This document shows, one piece after another, positions 1 to 9,346 of a DNA stretch of 64,000 nucleotides (position 1 is the first letter of the stretch; each line of letters begins with the position of its first letter). The notes under the pieces are model-generated. The model did not search any database, was not told the origin of the DNA, and was given only the letters and a program-made list of their open reading frames with translations. This stretch comes from Burkholderiaceae bacterium. Its GTDB lineage: Bacteria; Pseudomonadota; Gammaproteobacteria; Burkholderiales; Burkholderiaceae_E. The stretch covers positions 1 through 64,000 of the forward strand of contig JAJTYR010000012.1 in NCBI GenBank assembly GCA_021463505.1, given 5' to 3'. A program made the translations under genes and the position numbers.

Positions 1-1049
1 ACGCGCACGCCGAGCAGCCGCAGCCGCCGCGCAGCCGGCACCCGGCCCAGACATTCGAACGCGGTGCGGCGGATCGCGGCCTCGTCGTCGGCCGTTGCGG
101 GCAGCGTCTGGTCGCGGGTGACGATCCGGAAGTCGTCGTAGCGCACCTTCACGCCGATGGTGCGGCCGGCGTAGCCGCGCCGGCGCAGGTCGGCGGCGAG
201 TTCGCGGCACAGTTCGGCCAGGCAGCCCGCCAGCGCCTGCCAGTCGCGCTGCAGGTGCAGGTCGCGCTCGAAGGTGGTTTCGCGGCTCATCGAGACCGGC
301 TCGCTGGCGGTGACGATCGGGCGATCGTCGCGGCCGTTGGCGGCCTCGTGCAGCCAGCGCCCGTAGTTGGCGCCGAAGCGGGCGACGAGCATCGACAGCG
401 GGGCCGCCGCGAGCTCGCCGATCGTGCGCAGGCCGAGTTCCTCGAGTTGCAGGTCGGCTTTCGGGCCGACACCGTTGATGCGGCGCGCCGGCAGTGGCCA
501 GATCAGTAGCGCGATGTCGGCCTGGTCGACGATCGTTACGCCGGCGGGCTTGTGCAGGTCGGACGCGATCTTGGCCAGCAGCTTGTTCGGCGCCAGGCCG
601 ATCGAGCAGGTCAGGCCGGTCGCCTCCAGCACGCGGCGCTGGATGTCGCGCGCGACCGGCGCGCCGCGCTCGACGCGAATGCCCGGTACCGTGCTCAGGT
701 CGATGTAGACCTCGTCGATGCCGCGATCCTCGATGCGATCGGTGACGGTGGCGATGGCCGCCTTGAAGCGGCGCGAATGGCGGCGGTATTCGTCGAAGTC
801 CACCGGCAGGAACACGCATTGCGGACACAGCTCGGCCGCACGGCGCAGCGCCATGCCCGAGCGGATGCCGAACGCGCGCGCCTCGTAGGTGGCGGTGGTG
901 ACCACGCCGCGGCGCGACGGCCCGCCGTGGCCGCCGATCGCCACCGGCCGGCCGCGAAGCGCCGGCCGGCGCAGCAGCTCGACCGACGCATAGAACGCAT
1001 CCATGTCGAGGTGGGCGATGCGGCGCCAGGGTGTCGGAGAGGCGAACAT
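1..1049 (-). CDS. dinB: DNA polymerase IV (DinB), C-terminus cut by window edge
   Basis: Y-family translesion polymerase that extends mismatched or damaged template ends. About 349 residues are visible; the C-terminal end, including any clamp-binding peptide, lies outside the window. The catalytic palm motif DMDAFYASVELL is at residues 15-26 and the second acidic motif IDEVYID at 111-117, so Asp15, Asp112 and Glu113 can bind metal. A helix-hairpin-helix-like segment (RRINGVGPKADLQLEELG) and the little-finger domain follow. The ATG at 1047-1049 gives the usual N-terminus. It lies 7 bp after the sensor kinase gene in the same direction, so it is probably co-transcribed with that two-component pair. 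I did not see a LexA box. Confidence 0.93.
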   Translation of the reverse strand, partial: MFASPTPWRRIAHLDMDAFYASVELLRRPALRGRPVAIGGHGGPSRRGVVTTATYEARAFGIRSGMALRRAAELCPQCVFLPVDFDEYRRHSRRFKAAIATVTDRIEDRGIDEVYIDLSTVPGIRVERGAPVARDIQRRVLEATGLTCSIGLAPNKLLAKIASDLHKPAGVTIVDQADIALLIWPLPARRINGVGPKADLQLEELGLRTIGELAAAPLSMLVARFGANYGRWLHEAANGRDDRPIVTASEPVSMSRETTFERDLHLQRDWQALAGCLAELCRELAADLRRRGYAGRTIGVKVRYDDFRIVTRDQTLPATADDEAAIRRTAFECLGRVPAARRLRLLGVR

Positions 1050-1056
1050 CGGGTGC

Positions 1057-2532
1057 TCACGCCGCCAGCGGCAGCTCGATGAAGAAGATCGAGCCCTGGC
1101 CGGGTTCGCTGTGCAGGCCGGCGATGCCTCCGTGAAGCTCGGCCACGCGCTTGACGATCGCCAGGCCCAGGCCCGAGCTGCCGCGATGCTCGCGGTGCCG
1201 GCTGGTCTGGTAGAAGTGCTCGAAGACGCGAGGCTGGTCTTCGGAGGCGACACCCGGCCCGCTGTCGGCGACCTCCAGGCGCATCGCCTCGCCGGCGCGC
1301 TGCGCGCGCACCCGCACGTGCCCGCCGGCCGGGGTGACCCGCAGCGCATTGTCGAGCAGGTTGGCGAGCGCACGCTCGATCAGCGCGGCGTCGGCGCGCG
1401 TCAGCGGCAGGCCGTCGGGATATTCGACTTCGAGCGACACACCGGCCTGCTGCGCCGCCGCCGCAAAGCGCTGGACGACATCGTCGGCGAGTTCGCCGAT
1501 GGCGATCGGCTCGGGTTGCGCACGGAACTCGGGGCTGTCGAGCCGCGCCAGGTCGGCCAGCGCATCGGTGAGTCGCTCGAGGTGCCTGGCATTTTGCAGC
1601 GCGCGCTCATGCAGGTGCGCCTGGGCCTGGGGCGGCAGCGCGTCGCCCTTCAGGCGGATCGTCTCGATCTGGCCGATCAGTGCGGTGAGCGGCGTGCGCA
1701 GGTCGTGCGAGACGCTGGCGACCATCTCCCGTCGGTGTGCATCGACCGTGCGCACCCGTTCGGTCTCGAGGCGCAGGCGATCGAACGCCTCGCGGAAGGT
1801 GCGGCTCAGGCGGCCGATCTCGTCGTCGCGATCGGCATCGGGAAAGAAGTCGGGGCGCAATTCCCCCGAGAAGCCGGCGTTGCGGATCTGCTCGGTGGCG
1901 CGCGTGAGCGCGGTGAGCGGCCGCGTGAGCAGCGAGATCATCGCGATGGTGAGCAGCACGCCGATCGCGATCGTCATCAGGCCCGCGGTCGCCGCTGCGC
2001 GGATCGCGTAGCTCTGCAGCAGCGCCGGCATCGCGGTATCGATGTCGGTCTGCCGGGCGACGACGTAGAGCCAGCCGCGCGGCTGCCCGTCGTGCACGAC
2101 CTGGCGCGCCGCCACCAGCGATCGGCGAGCCTGGTCGTCGGGGTCGTCGGCGACGATCGGCAGCACCGGGTCGGCCGCCATCGTCTCGGCAATCGGCGCG
2201 AGGTCGACCCGGTAGCGCGACCAGAACGGCCGGCGCTCGCCCGCGGTGGCGAGCACACGGCCTTCGAGGTCGAGCAGATACAGGCCGGTGTTCGGCGAAT
2301 ACAGCGTGTACTGGCGCAGCGTCGCGCCGAAGCTGTCCGGATGGCGCGCGTACTCCTGCCAGAGGTCGGGATGGGCCTCGACCACGCGTTGCGCGAAGGC
2401 GGCGTTCTTCGCGTACATCCAGTCGGCGTAGTACTGGCGCACCGAGGCGTGCATGATGATCGCCAGCAGCGCGGCCATCATCAGGCCGAAGGCGACCACC
2501 AGCATCAGCACGCGGGCGCGCAACGACTTCAT
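1057..2532 (-). CDS. Sensor histidine kinase (HAMP, HisKA, HATPase)
   Basis: Membrane sensor kinase of 491 residues, the partner of the adjacent response regulator. One membrane helix spans about residues 7-28 and a second about 178-202. They bracket a ~150-residue periplasmic sensor region with no family I can name. A HAMP linker follows, then the H-box VASVSHDLRTPLTAL with the phosphorylated His, the N-box LLDNALRVTP, and the G-boxes VADSGPGV and SSGLGLAIVKR, so all kinase elements are present. The ATG overlaps the response-regulator stop by 4 nt (ATGA), which argues for translational coupling. The signal sensed cannot be read from sequence. Confidence 0.93.
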   Translation of the reverse strand: MKSLRARVLMLVVAFGLMMAALLAIIMHASVRQYYADWMYAKNAAFAQRVVEAHPDLWQEYARHPDSFGATLRQYTLYSPNTGLYLLDLEGRVLATAGERRPFWSRYRVDLAPIAETMAADPVLPIVADDPDDQARRSLVAARQVVHDGQPRGWLYVVARQTDIDTAMPALLQSYAIRAAATAGLMTIAIGVLLTIAMISLLTRPLTALTRATEQIRNAGFSGELRPDFFPDADRDDEIGRLSRTFREAFDRLRLETERVRTVDAHRREMVASVSHDLRTPLTALIGQIETIRLKGDALPPQAQAHLHERALQNARHLERLTDALADLARLDSPEFRAQPEPIAIGELADDVVQRFAAAAQQAGVSLEVEYPDGLPLTRADAALIERALANLLDNALRVTPAGGHVRVRAQRAGEAMRLEVADSGPGVASEDQPRVFEHFYQTSRHREHRGSSGLGLAIVKRVAELHGGIAGLHSEPGQGSIFFIELPLAA

Positions 2533-3251
2533 CGTCGGTCGGCGAAGCGGTAGCCCACGCCGCGCACCGTGAGCACCCGGCGCGGGTTGGCGGGATCGGC
2601 CTCGATCTTGGCGCGCAACCGGTTGATGTGCGTGTTCACCGTGTGTTCGTAGCCCTCGAAGGTCGTGCCCCAGACCGCGTCGAGCAGCTGCATCCGCGTG
2701 AACGCCCGTCCCGGGTGGCGTGCGAAGTGCGCGAGCAGGTCGAATTCCTTGGCAGTCAGCGTGATCGGGCGACCCGCCAGGTGTACCTCGCGGCGCGCGC
2801 AATCGATCGTCAGATCGTCGGCGTCGATGCGTTCCGGGGCGCGCGCGACACCGGCGCCGGGATCGCCGCCCGGGGGTGCATGCATGTCGAGCCGGCGCAA
2901 CATCGCGCGCACGCGCGCCTGCAGTTCCGGAATCGAGAACGGCTTGGTCAGGTAGTCGTCGGCACCCAGTTCGAGCCCGAGCACGCGGTCGAGTTCGGTC
3001 GAGCGGGCGGTGAGCATCAGCACCGGCGTGGTGACCTTGTCGATGCGCAGGGCGCGAACGATGTCGAGCCCGTCACGGCCAGGCAGCATCACGTCGAGCA
3101 CGATCAGGCCGTAGCGGCCGGAGCGGGCCGCTTCGTAACCGGCCGTGCCGTCGTGCACGCAATCGACGCGATGGCCGAGATCGCGCAGGTGCATCGCGAT
3201 CAACTCGGCGATGTCGCGCTGGTCTTCGACCACGAGGATTCGCCTGTCCAT
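2529..3251 (-). CDS. OmpR/PhoB-family response regulator
   Basis: DNA-binding response regulator of 240 residues. The receiver domain has acidic residues near D10, phospho-acceptor Asp53 in VLDVMLPGRDG and Lys103 in YLTKPF. The C-terminal winged helix is of the Trans_reg_C type and ends in VLTVRGVGYRFADRR. It is first in a leftward operon with the kinase and dinB. The divergent gap to the ECF sigma gene holds an 11-bp-period direct repeat and a long palindrome, which are candidate binding sites (separate entries). Regulon unknown; the closest described types would be QseB/PmrA/CpxR-like regulators, but I cannot choose among them. Confidence 0.93.
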   Translation of the reverse strand: MDRRILVVEDQRDIAELIAMHLRDLGHRVDCVHDGTAGYEAARSGRYGLIVLDVMLPGRDGLDIVRALRIDKVTTPVLMLTARSTELDRVLGLELGADDYLTKPFSIPELQARVRAMLRRLDMHAPPGGDPGAGVARAPERIDADDLTIDCARREVHLAGRPITLTAKEFDLLAHFARHPGRAFTRMQLLDAVWGTTFEGYEHTVNTHINRLRAKIEADPANPRRVLTVRGVGYRFADRR

Positions 3252-3298
3252 CCGGTTCAGGATAGCAAAACCCGCCCACGCCGCCGGTGACGGCCGCT

Positions 3299-3339
3299 GC
3301 GGTTCGCCCGCGGCGCGGCGCGTGCCGCGGGCGAACCGC
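3299..3339. repeat. 16-bp perfect inverted repeat in the divergent regulator gap
   Basis: Arms at 3299-3314 and 3324-3339 are perfectly complementary, with a 9-base spacer (3315-3323). The flanking genes are transcribed away from each other, so neither needs a terminator here. It is therefore a candidate operator, or a strong leader hairpin in one of the two transcripts. Confidence 0.75.
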
Positions 3340-3357
3340 GAATCGTTATCGAATCGT
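3339..3357. promoter_or_regulatory. Candidate OmpR-family binding site (11-bp direct repeat)
   Basis: CGAATCGT occurs at 3339-3346 and again at 3350-3357, giving an 11-bp centre-to-centre spacing. OmpR/PhoB-family regulators bind as head-to-tail dimers to direct half-sites at about this spacing, and such a regulator is encoded divergently 88 bp away. Autoregulation, or control of the neighbouring sigma factor, is inferred. Confidence 0.4.
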
Positions 3358-3431
3358 GATCTTCGCGAGATGGCGCAGCGAGGCCGGGATCGCACACTGG
3401 CGTATCGTCACTGTCCGCCCGAGCCAGACGC

Positions 3432-4025
3432 ATGACCGCTTCCGCCGTTGCTTTCGCTGCCGCTGCCGTGGCGCCGGCGCCGGCGCTCAGCCAGGCTGAT
3501 CTGGCCGCGCACCGCGGGGCGATGCTGCGTTTCGCGCGACGGCGCATGCGCGACGAAGACCTCGCCGAGGATGCAGTCCAGGACGCGCTGCTTGCGGCCC
3601 TTTCCAGCCTCGGGTCGTTCCAGGGGCAGTCGGCGTTGCGCACCTGGCTGATCGGCATCCTGAACCACAAGATCCAGGATGCGTTCCGCCGCGAAGCGCG
3701 CTACGTACCCGTGGCCGACAACGCCCGCGACGACGCGGTGCCCGACGAAGGACTGGACAGACTGGCCTGGGGGCAGTCCGGGCAGGTCGGCGACACGAAC
3801 GACCCGGCGCAGTACGTAGCCAGCGCACGGCTGCTCGACGCGCTGCTGGGCGAGATCGACGCCTTGCCGGTCACGCTGAGGGAAGTCTTCGTGCTGCAGG
3901 TGCTCGAAGGGCGCGATACTGCGCAGGTCTGCCGTCGGTTGGGCATCACCGAGGCCAATTGCTGGGTGCGCCTGCATCGGGCACGCAAGCGGCTTGCCGG
4001 GCGCATGCGCGATCACCTCGCCTGA
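3432..4025 (+). CDS. ECF-type RNA polymerase sigma factor
   Basis: Alternative sigma-70 family factor of 197 residues. Region 2 (about 30-95) has the usual pattern, including LAEDAVQDALLAAL and a core/-10 segment around FQGQSALRTWLIGILNHKI. Region 4 (about 140-190) has the helix-turn-helix RDTAQVCRRLGITEANCWV followed by a basic recognition helix. Betaproteobacterial ECF genes of this kind are often followed by a short zinc-finger anti-sigma gene; here an aldo/keto reductase follows after 61 bp and no anti-sigma gene is visible on either side. Control may therefore be transcriptional or by a distant partner. Target genes unknown. Confidence 0.88.
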   Translation: MTASAVAFAAAAVAPAPALSQADLAAHRGAMLRFARRRMRDEDLAEDAVQDALLAALSSLGSFQGQSALRTWLIGILNHKIQDAFRREARYVPVADNARDDAVPDEGLDRLAWGQSGQVGDTNDPAQYVASARLLDALLGEIDALPVTLREVFVLQVLEGRDTAQVCRRLGITEANCWVRLHRARKRLAGRMRDHLA

Positions 4026-4086
4026 CGACGCCACTGCAAACCGGCTATCGTTGCGGTTTTGGTCCTGACGACCGGATCCGCAACCG

Positions 4087-5088
4087 ATGAAGACCCGCCG
4101 CATGGGGCGCAGCAGCCTGCTGGTCTCCGAACTGTGCCTGGGCACGATGATGTTCGGCGACCAGACCGACGCCGCTGCCGCCGCCGATATCGTGGCGCTG
4201 GCGCGCGAGCGCGGCGTCAATTTCGTCGACACCGCCGACGTCTACTCGCACGGCGCCTCCGAGACGATGCTCGGACCGTTGCTGCAGACCGACCGCGAGC
4301 GCTGGGTGCTCGCGTCCAAGGTCGGCAACCCGATGTCGAAGGCGCCGAACGCGTCGCGCCACTCGCGCAAGTGGCTGATGCAGGCGCTCCACGCCAGCCT
4401 GTCGCGACTGCAGACCGACTACCTCGACATCTGGTATCTGCATCGCGACTTCGACGACGGCACCGACGAGGAGATGCTGCACACCGTTGCCGATCTGATC
4501 CGGGCTGGACGGATCCGCTACTGGGGGTTGTCGAATTTCCGCGGCTGGCGCATCGCGACGCTGAGCGCGATGGCGGCGCGCATCGGGATGCCCGGTCCGC
4601 TCGTCTGCCAGCCGTACTACAACCTGCTCAACCGTCAGCCCGAGGTCGAGGTGCTGCCGTCGAGTGCGCATCACGGCCTCGGCGTGGCCGCGTACAGTCC
4701 GGTGGCGCGCGGCGTGCTCACCGGCAAGTACGCGCCGGGCAGCACCCCGCCCGCAGGCAGCCGCGCCGCCCGTGGCGATCGGCGCATCCTCGAGGCCGAG
4801 TGGCGCGATGAATCCCTGGCGATCGCGCAGACGCTGAAAGCGCATGCCGAGGCGCGCGGCATCACGCTGCTGCAGTTCGCCGTGGCCTGGCTGCTGGCCA
4901 ACGGTGCGGTCACTTCGGTCATCGCGGGTCCGAAGACGGTCGGGCAGTTTGCCGACTACTTCGGTGCGCTCGACTACGCCTGGACGGACGAGGACGAAGC
5001 GCTGGTCGATTCCCTGGTGCCGCCTGGCCATGCCTCGACGCCCGGCTTCCACGACCCCCAGTATCCGCTGCGCGGTCGCTTCCGCTGA
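4087..5088 (+). CDS. Aldo/keto reductase
   Basis: NADPH-dependent carbonyl reductase with a TIM-barrel fold, 333 residues, within the family's usual length. The catalytic tetrad is readable: Asp and Tyr in FVDTADVYSHGASE, Lys in WVLASKVGN and His in DIWYLHRDF. The C-terminal phosphate-binding segment VTSVIAGPKTVGQ is also present. It most resembles the YajO/Tas-like subgroup, but the substrate is unknown. The MgtC-like gene starts 6 bp after its stop, so the two are probably co-transcribed. Confidence 0.9.
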   Translation: MKTRRMGRSSLLVSELCLGTMMFGDQTDAAAAADIVALARERGVNFVDTADVYSHGASETMLGPLLQTDRERWVLASKVGNPMSKAPNASRHSRKWLMQALHASLSRLQTDYLDIWYLHRDFDDGTDEEMLHTVADLIRAGRIRYWGLSNFRGWRIATLSAMAARIGMPGPLVCQPYYNLLNRQPEVEVLPSSAHHGLGVAAYSPVARGVLTGKYAPGSTPPAGSRAARGDRRILEAEWRDESLAIAQTLKAHAEARGITLLQFAVAWLLANGAVTSVIAGPKTVGQFADYFGALDYAWTDEDEALVDSLVPPGHASTPGFHDPQYPLRGRFR

Positions 5089-5094
5089 GGGGCC

Positions 5095-5823
5095 GTGATG
5101 AATGCCGGGCACCTGATCGACGAACTGTTCGCCGACCCGGCGTACCTGAGCATGGCACTGCGTCTGGTGGCAGCGCTTGCAGTGGGCGCCGCGATCGGAC
5201 TCGAGCGCAGCTACCACGGCAGGCCCGCGGGCTTTCGCACGCACGCGCTGGTGTGCCTGTCGACCAGCCTGCTGATGCTGGTCACGATCTACGAGAACCG
5301 CTGGTTTCCGGGGCTCGCGCAAGGGCGCATTGCGCTCGATCCGACACGCATGGCGCAGGGCATCATGACCGGTATCGGCTTCCTGGGAGCCGGGACGATC
5401 ATGAAGGAGGGGCCCACGGTGCGCGGGCTGACGACCGCCGCGTCGATCTGGATCACGGCAGCCATCGGCGTGCTGATCGGCATCGGTTTCTACTTCCCCG
5501 CCATGGTCGCCACCGTGCTGACGCTGGGCACGCTGTCGGTGTTCCGTTGGGTCGAGGCACGGATGCCGGCGCAGTTCTATGCGCATTTCACGATCCGCTT
5601 TCATCGCGCGACGGCGATGCCCGAAGGAACGATGCGCGAGTTGCTGTCGCAGCTGGGGTTCACGGTTGCGAACCTGAATTACCGGCTGGACGCTGCCGCC
5701 GATTTCTTCGAGTACCGGATGGTGATCCGCACCAGTCGCATGGACAGCCTGCGCCGGCTCCCCGGCGCGCTGGCCGCGCTGGACTCGGTGCGCGAATTCC
5801 GCGTCGCGCCCACCGGCGATTGA
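5095..5823 (+). CDS. MgtC/SapB family inner-membrane protein
   Basis: Polytopic membrane protein of 242 residues. The N-terminal MgtC domain has the conserved LALAVGAAIGLERS-like segment (here AALAVGAAIGLERSYHGR), GIGFLGAGTIMKEG and VRGLTTAASIWITAAIG, followed by a soluble ACT-like tail from about residue 160. Members are linked to magnesium starvation, membrane potential or F-type ATP synthase control; that role is inferred from family. The start is either GTG 5095 or ATG 5098. It sits 6 bp downstream of the aldo/keto reductase. Confidence 0.9.
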   Translation: MMNAGHLIDELFADPAYLSMALRLVAALAVGAAIGLERSYHGRPAGFRTHALVCLSTSLLMLVTIYENRWFPGLAQGRIALDPTRMAQGIMTGIGFLGAGTIMKEGPTVRGLTTAASIWITAAIGVLIGIGFYFPAMVATVLTLGTLSVFRWVEARMPAQFYAHFTIRFHRATAMPEGTMRELLSQLGFTVANLNYRLDAAADFFEYRMVIRTSRMDSLRRLPGALAALDSVREFRVAPTGD

Positions 5824-6035
5824 TCGCGTCGCGCGCGGCGGCGGCCCCATCGATGGATCGTCGTTGGCCGTTCGCCGCCTCCTGGACGCCTGCCGACTTC
5901 CGCTGACCTTCGCTGACCGGGCGGGCACGCCTCGTTGACCCCTCTGGCCTGGCGGCACCAGCCGCTGCCCGTGTGCGCGCGTCATAGAATCGGCGACGAA
6001 CGGTATTGCGCGGGAGGCGCGGTGGAGTGCCCGGG

Positions 6036-6755
6036 ATGAGCATGGCGACAACGACCGCACTGGCTGCCGCGGTGCGTGACGCCTGCGCGACTGCAGCGGT
6101 CGATGCCTACGAGGACGCGGGCATGCAGGGCCTGTGCGCCGAAGGTCGCTTCGAGGCCGCAGTAGGTGCGATCGAACGGGTCGACGTCACCGCGATCGTC
6201 GCCGAGCGGGCACAGGCCGGGGACGCGGTGCTCGCGCCGGCCGGGTTGCCAATGCACTCGCCGGTGGACCCGGCGAACATCGTGCAGCCGGCGCTGCTGA
6301 TCAGGCCTGCGGCGCGCGAGGATCTGCCCGCAATCGTTGCCCTGCTGGCCGACGACGTGTCGGGTGCTCGACCCGGGCGGCCCGGCCGGTCGCTGACCGA
6401 TGGCTGCCTCGCGGCATTCGAAGCCATCGAGCGTGCGCCGGACTGCGAGTTGCTGGTCGCCTGCCACGGCGCGCGGGTGGTCGGCACGATGCAGCTCGGC
6501 TTCATGCCGGTCCTGTCGCGGCAGGGCGCCTGGTGCGCGACGATCGAGGCGTTGAGGGTGGCTGCGGCCGAGCGCTCGCAAGACTCCGGGCGGACGCTGA
6601 TCGAGTGGGCGATCGCGCGCGCGCGCGCGCGCGGCTGCCATGTCGTGCGGCTTGGTGCCGATTGCCTGCGGGCGGACGCCCACAGCATGTACGAACGCTT
6701 CGGTTTCGTTGCATCGCTACCGGGCATGAGGCTCGAACTGCCCGGGCCCGGCTGA
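6036..6755 (+). CDS. GNAT N-acetyltransferase with extra N-terminal helical domain
   Basis: Predicted acetyl-CoA-dependent N-acetyltransferase of 239 residues. The GNAT fold occupies about residues 88-235, with the acetyl-CoA loop replaced by a variant (AAAERSQDSGRTLIEWAIARA instead of a clear RxxGxG/A), then a terminal MYERFGFV segment typical of the family. The first ~75 residues form a separate alpha-helical unit (AVRDACATAAVDAYEDAG, AEGRFEAAVGAIERVD) not normal in GNATs. ATG 6036 is preceded by GGAG at 6024-6027. A -10-like TAGAAT lies at 5985-5990. Substrate unknown. Confidence 0.78.
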   Translation: MSMATTTALAAAVRDACATAAVDAYEDAGMQGLCAEGRFEAAVGAIERVDVTAIVAERAQAGDAVLAPAGLPMHSPVDPANIVQPALLIRPAAREDLPAIVALLADDVSGARPGRPGRSLTDGCLAAFEAIERAPDCELLVACHGARVVGTMQLGFMPVLSRQGAWCATIEALRVAAAERSQDSGRTLIEWAIARARARGCHVVRLGADCLRADAHSMYERFGFVASLPGMRLELPGPG

Positions 6756-6788
6756 ACCTCGCCGCGCCGTCGCGGCGACGCGGTGGCC

Positions 6789-7705
<917 letters not shown>

Positions 7706-7709
<4 letters not shown>

Positions 7710-8923
7710 GACCGGCCCGTCGTTCGAGCAGCCCGCGCCCGGTCTTCCCGCAGGAACTCGCGGATCAGCGGAACCAGCGTGTCGACCAGCTGCCCGGCGT
7801 GCGCCGCGCCGAAGACCAGCGGCGGCAGCAGCCGCACGACCCGGTCCGCGGTGACGTTGAGCACCAGCCCGGCGTCGAGCGCGCGCTGCACCAGCGCGCC
7901 GCAGGGCCGGTCGAGCTCCACGCCGATCATCAGTCCCTGGCCGCGCACTTCGACGAAGCCGGGGGTGCCGGCCAGCTCGCGCGCGATCTCCGACATGATC
8001 CGCCCACCGATCCGTTGCGCGTTCCCGATCAGGTCCTCCTCCTGCATCGCGGCGATCGTGACCAGGCCGGCACGCATCGCCAGCGGATTGCCGCCGAACG
8101 TCGTGCCGTGGTTGCCGGGCTGGAACACCTCGGCCGCTGCTCCCCGCGCTACCACGGCCCCGATCGGCACCCCCGAGGCGAGACCCTTGGCCAGCGGCAT
8201 CACGTCGGGCACGACACCGGCCCACTGGTGCGCGAACCACCTGCCGGTGCGTCCCGTGCCGCACTGCACCTCGTCGACCATCATCAGCCAGCCACGCTGG
8301 TCGCACAGCCTGCGCACCGCCTGCAGGTACTCGATGCGTGCCGGCTGAATGCCGCCTTCGCCCTGGATCGCCTCGAGAAATACCGCCACCACGTCGGGCC
8401 GCTCGGCCGCCACCCGCTCGAGCGCGGCGGTATCGTTGAGCGGCACGCGCACGAAACCCTCGACCAGGGGCTCGAAACCCTTCTGCACCTTGTCGTTGCC
8501 GGTGGCCGACAGTGTCGCGATCGACCTGCCGTGGAACGCACGTTCGTAGACCACCACTTCGGGCCGCGCGATGCCGCGTTCGTGGCCGTACTTGCGTGCG
8601 ATCTTCAGCGCCGCCTCGTTGGCCTCGAGCCCGGAATTGCAGAAGAAGACGTTGGTCATGCCGGACAGCTCGACCAGTCTGGCGCCCAGCTCGGTCTGCA
8701 GCGGTATCTCGAACAGGTTCGAGCTGTGGATCAGGCGTGCCACCTGTTCGCGCAGTGCGGCCACCAGCTTCGGATGGTTGTGGCCGAGCGTGTTCACCGC
8801 GATACCGGCCAGGCAGTCAAGGTAGCGTCGGCCGTTGCTGTCGAAGAGCCAGGCGCCGTCCCCGTGGCTGAAAGCCACCGGCTGGCGGGCATAGGTGTTC
8901 ATCAGGGGCTGGGTCGCAGACAT
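7706..8923 (-). CDS. argD: Acetylornithine aminotransferase
   Basis: PLP-dependent class III transaminase that converts N-acetylglutamate semialdehyde to N-acetylornithine (405 residues). Conserved elements: FCNSGLEANEAALKIARKYG, the PLP-binding MMVDEVQCGTGRTG, and the Schiff-base Lys in MPLAKGLASGVPIGA, followed by GNHGTTFGGNPLAMRA. The ATG at 8921-8923 has AGGA upstream. Its leader is about 140 nt and contains a strong hairpin (separate entry). It is first in an operon with argF. Assignment as ArgD rather than AstC/GabT rests on the argF linkage and sequence. Confidence 0.95.
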
Positions 8924-9069
8924 CGGGTGGTTCCTGGTCGGAGAAGCGCGGTGTTGCGGCGCCCCGAAAGCGCGAACGGCGGTTGCCTGCCTGCCCGGCA
9001 CCCGGGCAAGCTCCGCGGACCGCCGTCGCGGGGCCCTTCGTTGGCTGAATTGGCCCTCTAATTGCTTGA

Positions 9070-9098
9070 ATTGTAGGGGAAAGTCGCTAAACGGCCAA
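9070..9098 (-). promoter_or_regulatory. Promoter of argD-argF
   Basis: On the minus strand TTGGCC (9098-9093) and TACAAT (9075-9070) are separated by exactly 17 bp, a good sigma-70 match. The predicted transcript starts near 9063, leaving a ~140-nt leader before argD. Confidence 0.6.
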
Positions 9099-9275
9099 CG
9101 ATGATGATGGATCTCTGCAGCGATGATTACGCCTTCGCACGCCGGCACGCCGACGCCGTGGATCAGCGATGATCGCCGCCGCGGTGCCCGGAGGGAACGC
9201 ACGAACGGGATGCGATGCAACATCAACAATCGTTGCTAAGTTGCTGCTGTAACGTGGTTTTTGTTCAACTAATGC

Positions 9276-9306
9276 TTGCAGGGAGCCGGGGTTCGGTGAG
9301 TAGAAT
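9276..9306 (+). promoter_or_regulatory. Probable promoter of the dual-receiver regulator
   Basis: TTGCAG (9276-9281) and TAGAAT (9301-9306) with a 19-bp spacer, which is slightly long. AT-rich sequence lies just upstream. It would start transcription about 35 nt before the chosen ATG at 9347. Confidence 0.4.
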
Positions 9307-9346
9307 CATGACGGGGGAAATGAGCGTGCCGCAGGAGAACGACAAG

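Larger units (their letters stand above)
8924..9346. other. Divergent intergenic region between argD and the response regulator
   Basis: No gene is supported in these 423 bases. The left part is the argD leader, with a GC-rich hairpin (TGCCCGG at 8992-8998 pairing with CCGGGCA at 9002-9008). The middle holds the leftward argD promoter. The right part is unusually AT-rich for this window (about 9215-9275), followed by a rightward promoter for the response regulator. No arginine (ARG-box) operator was recognised. Confidence 0.6.
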
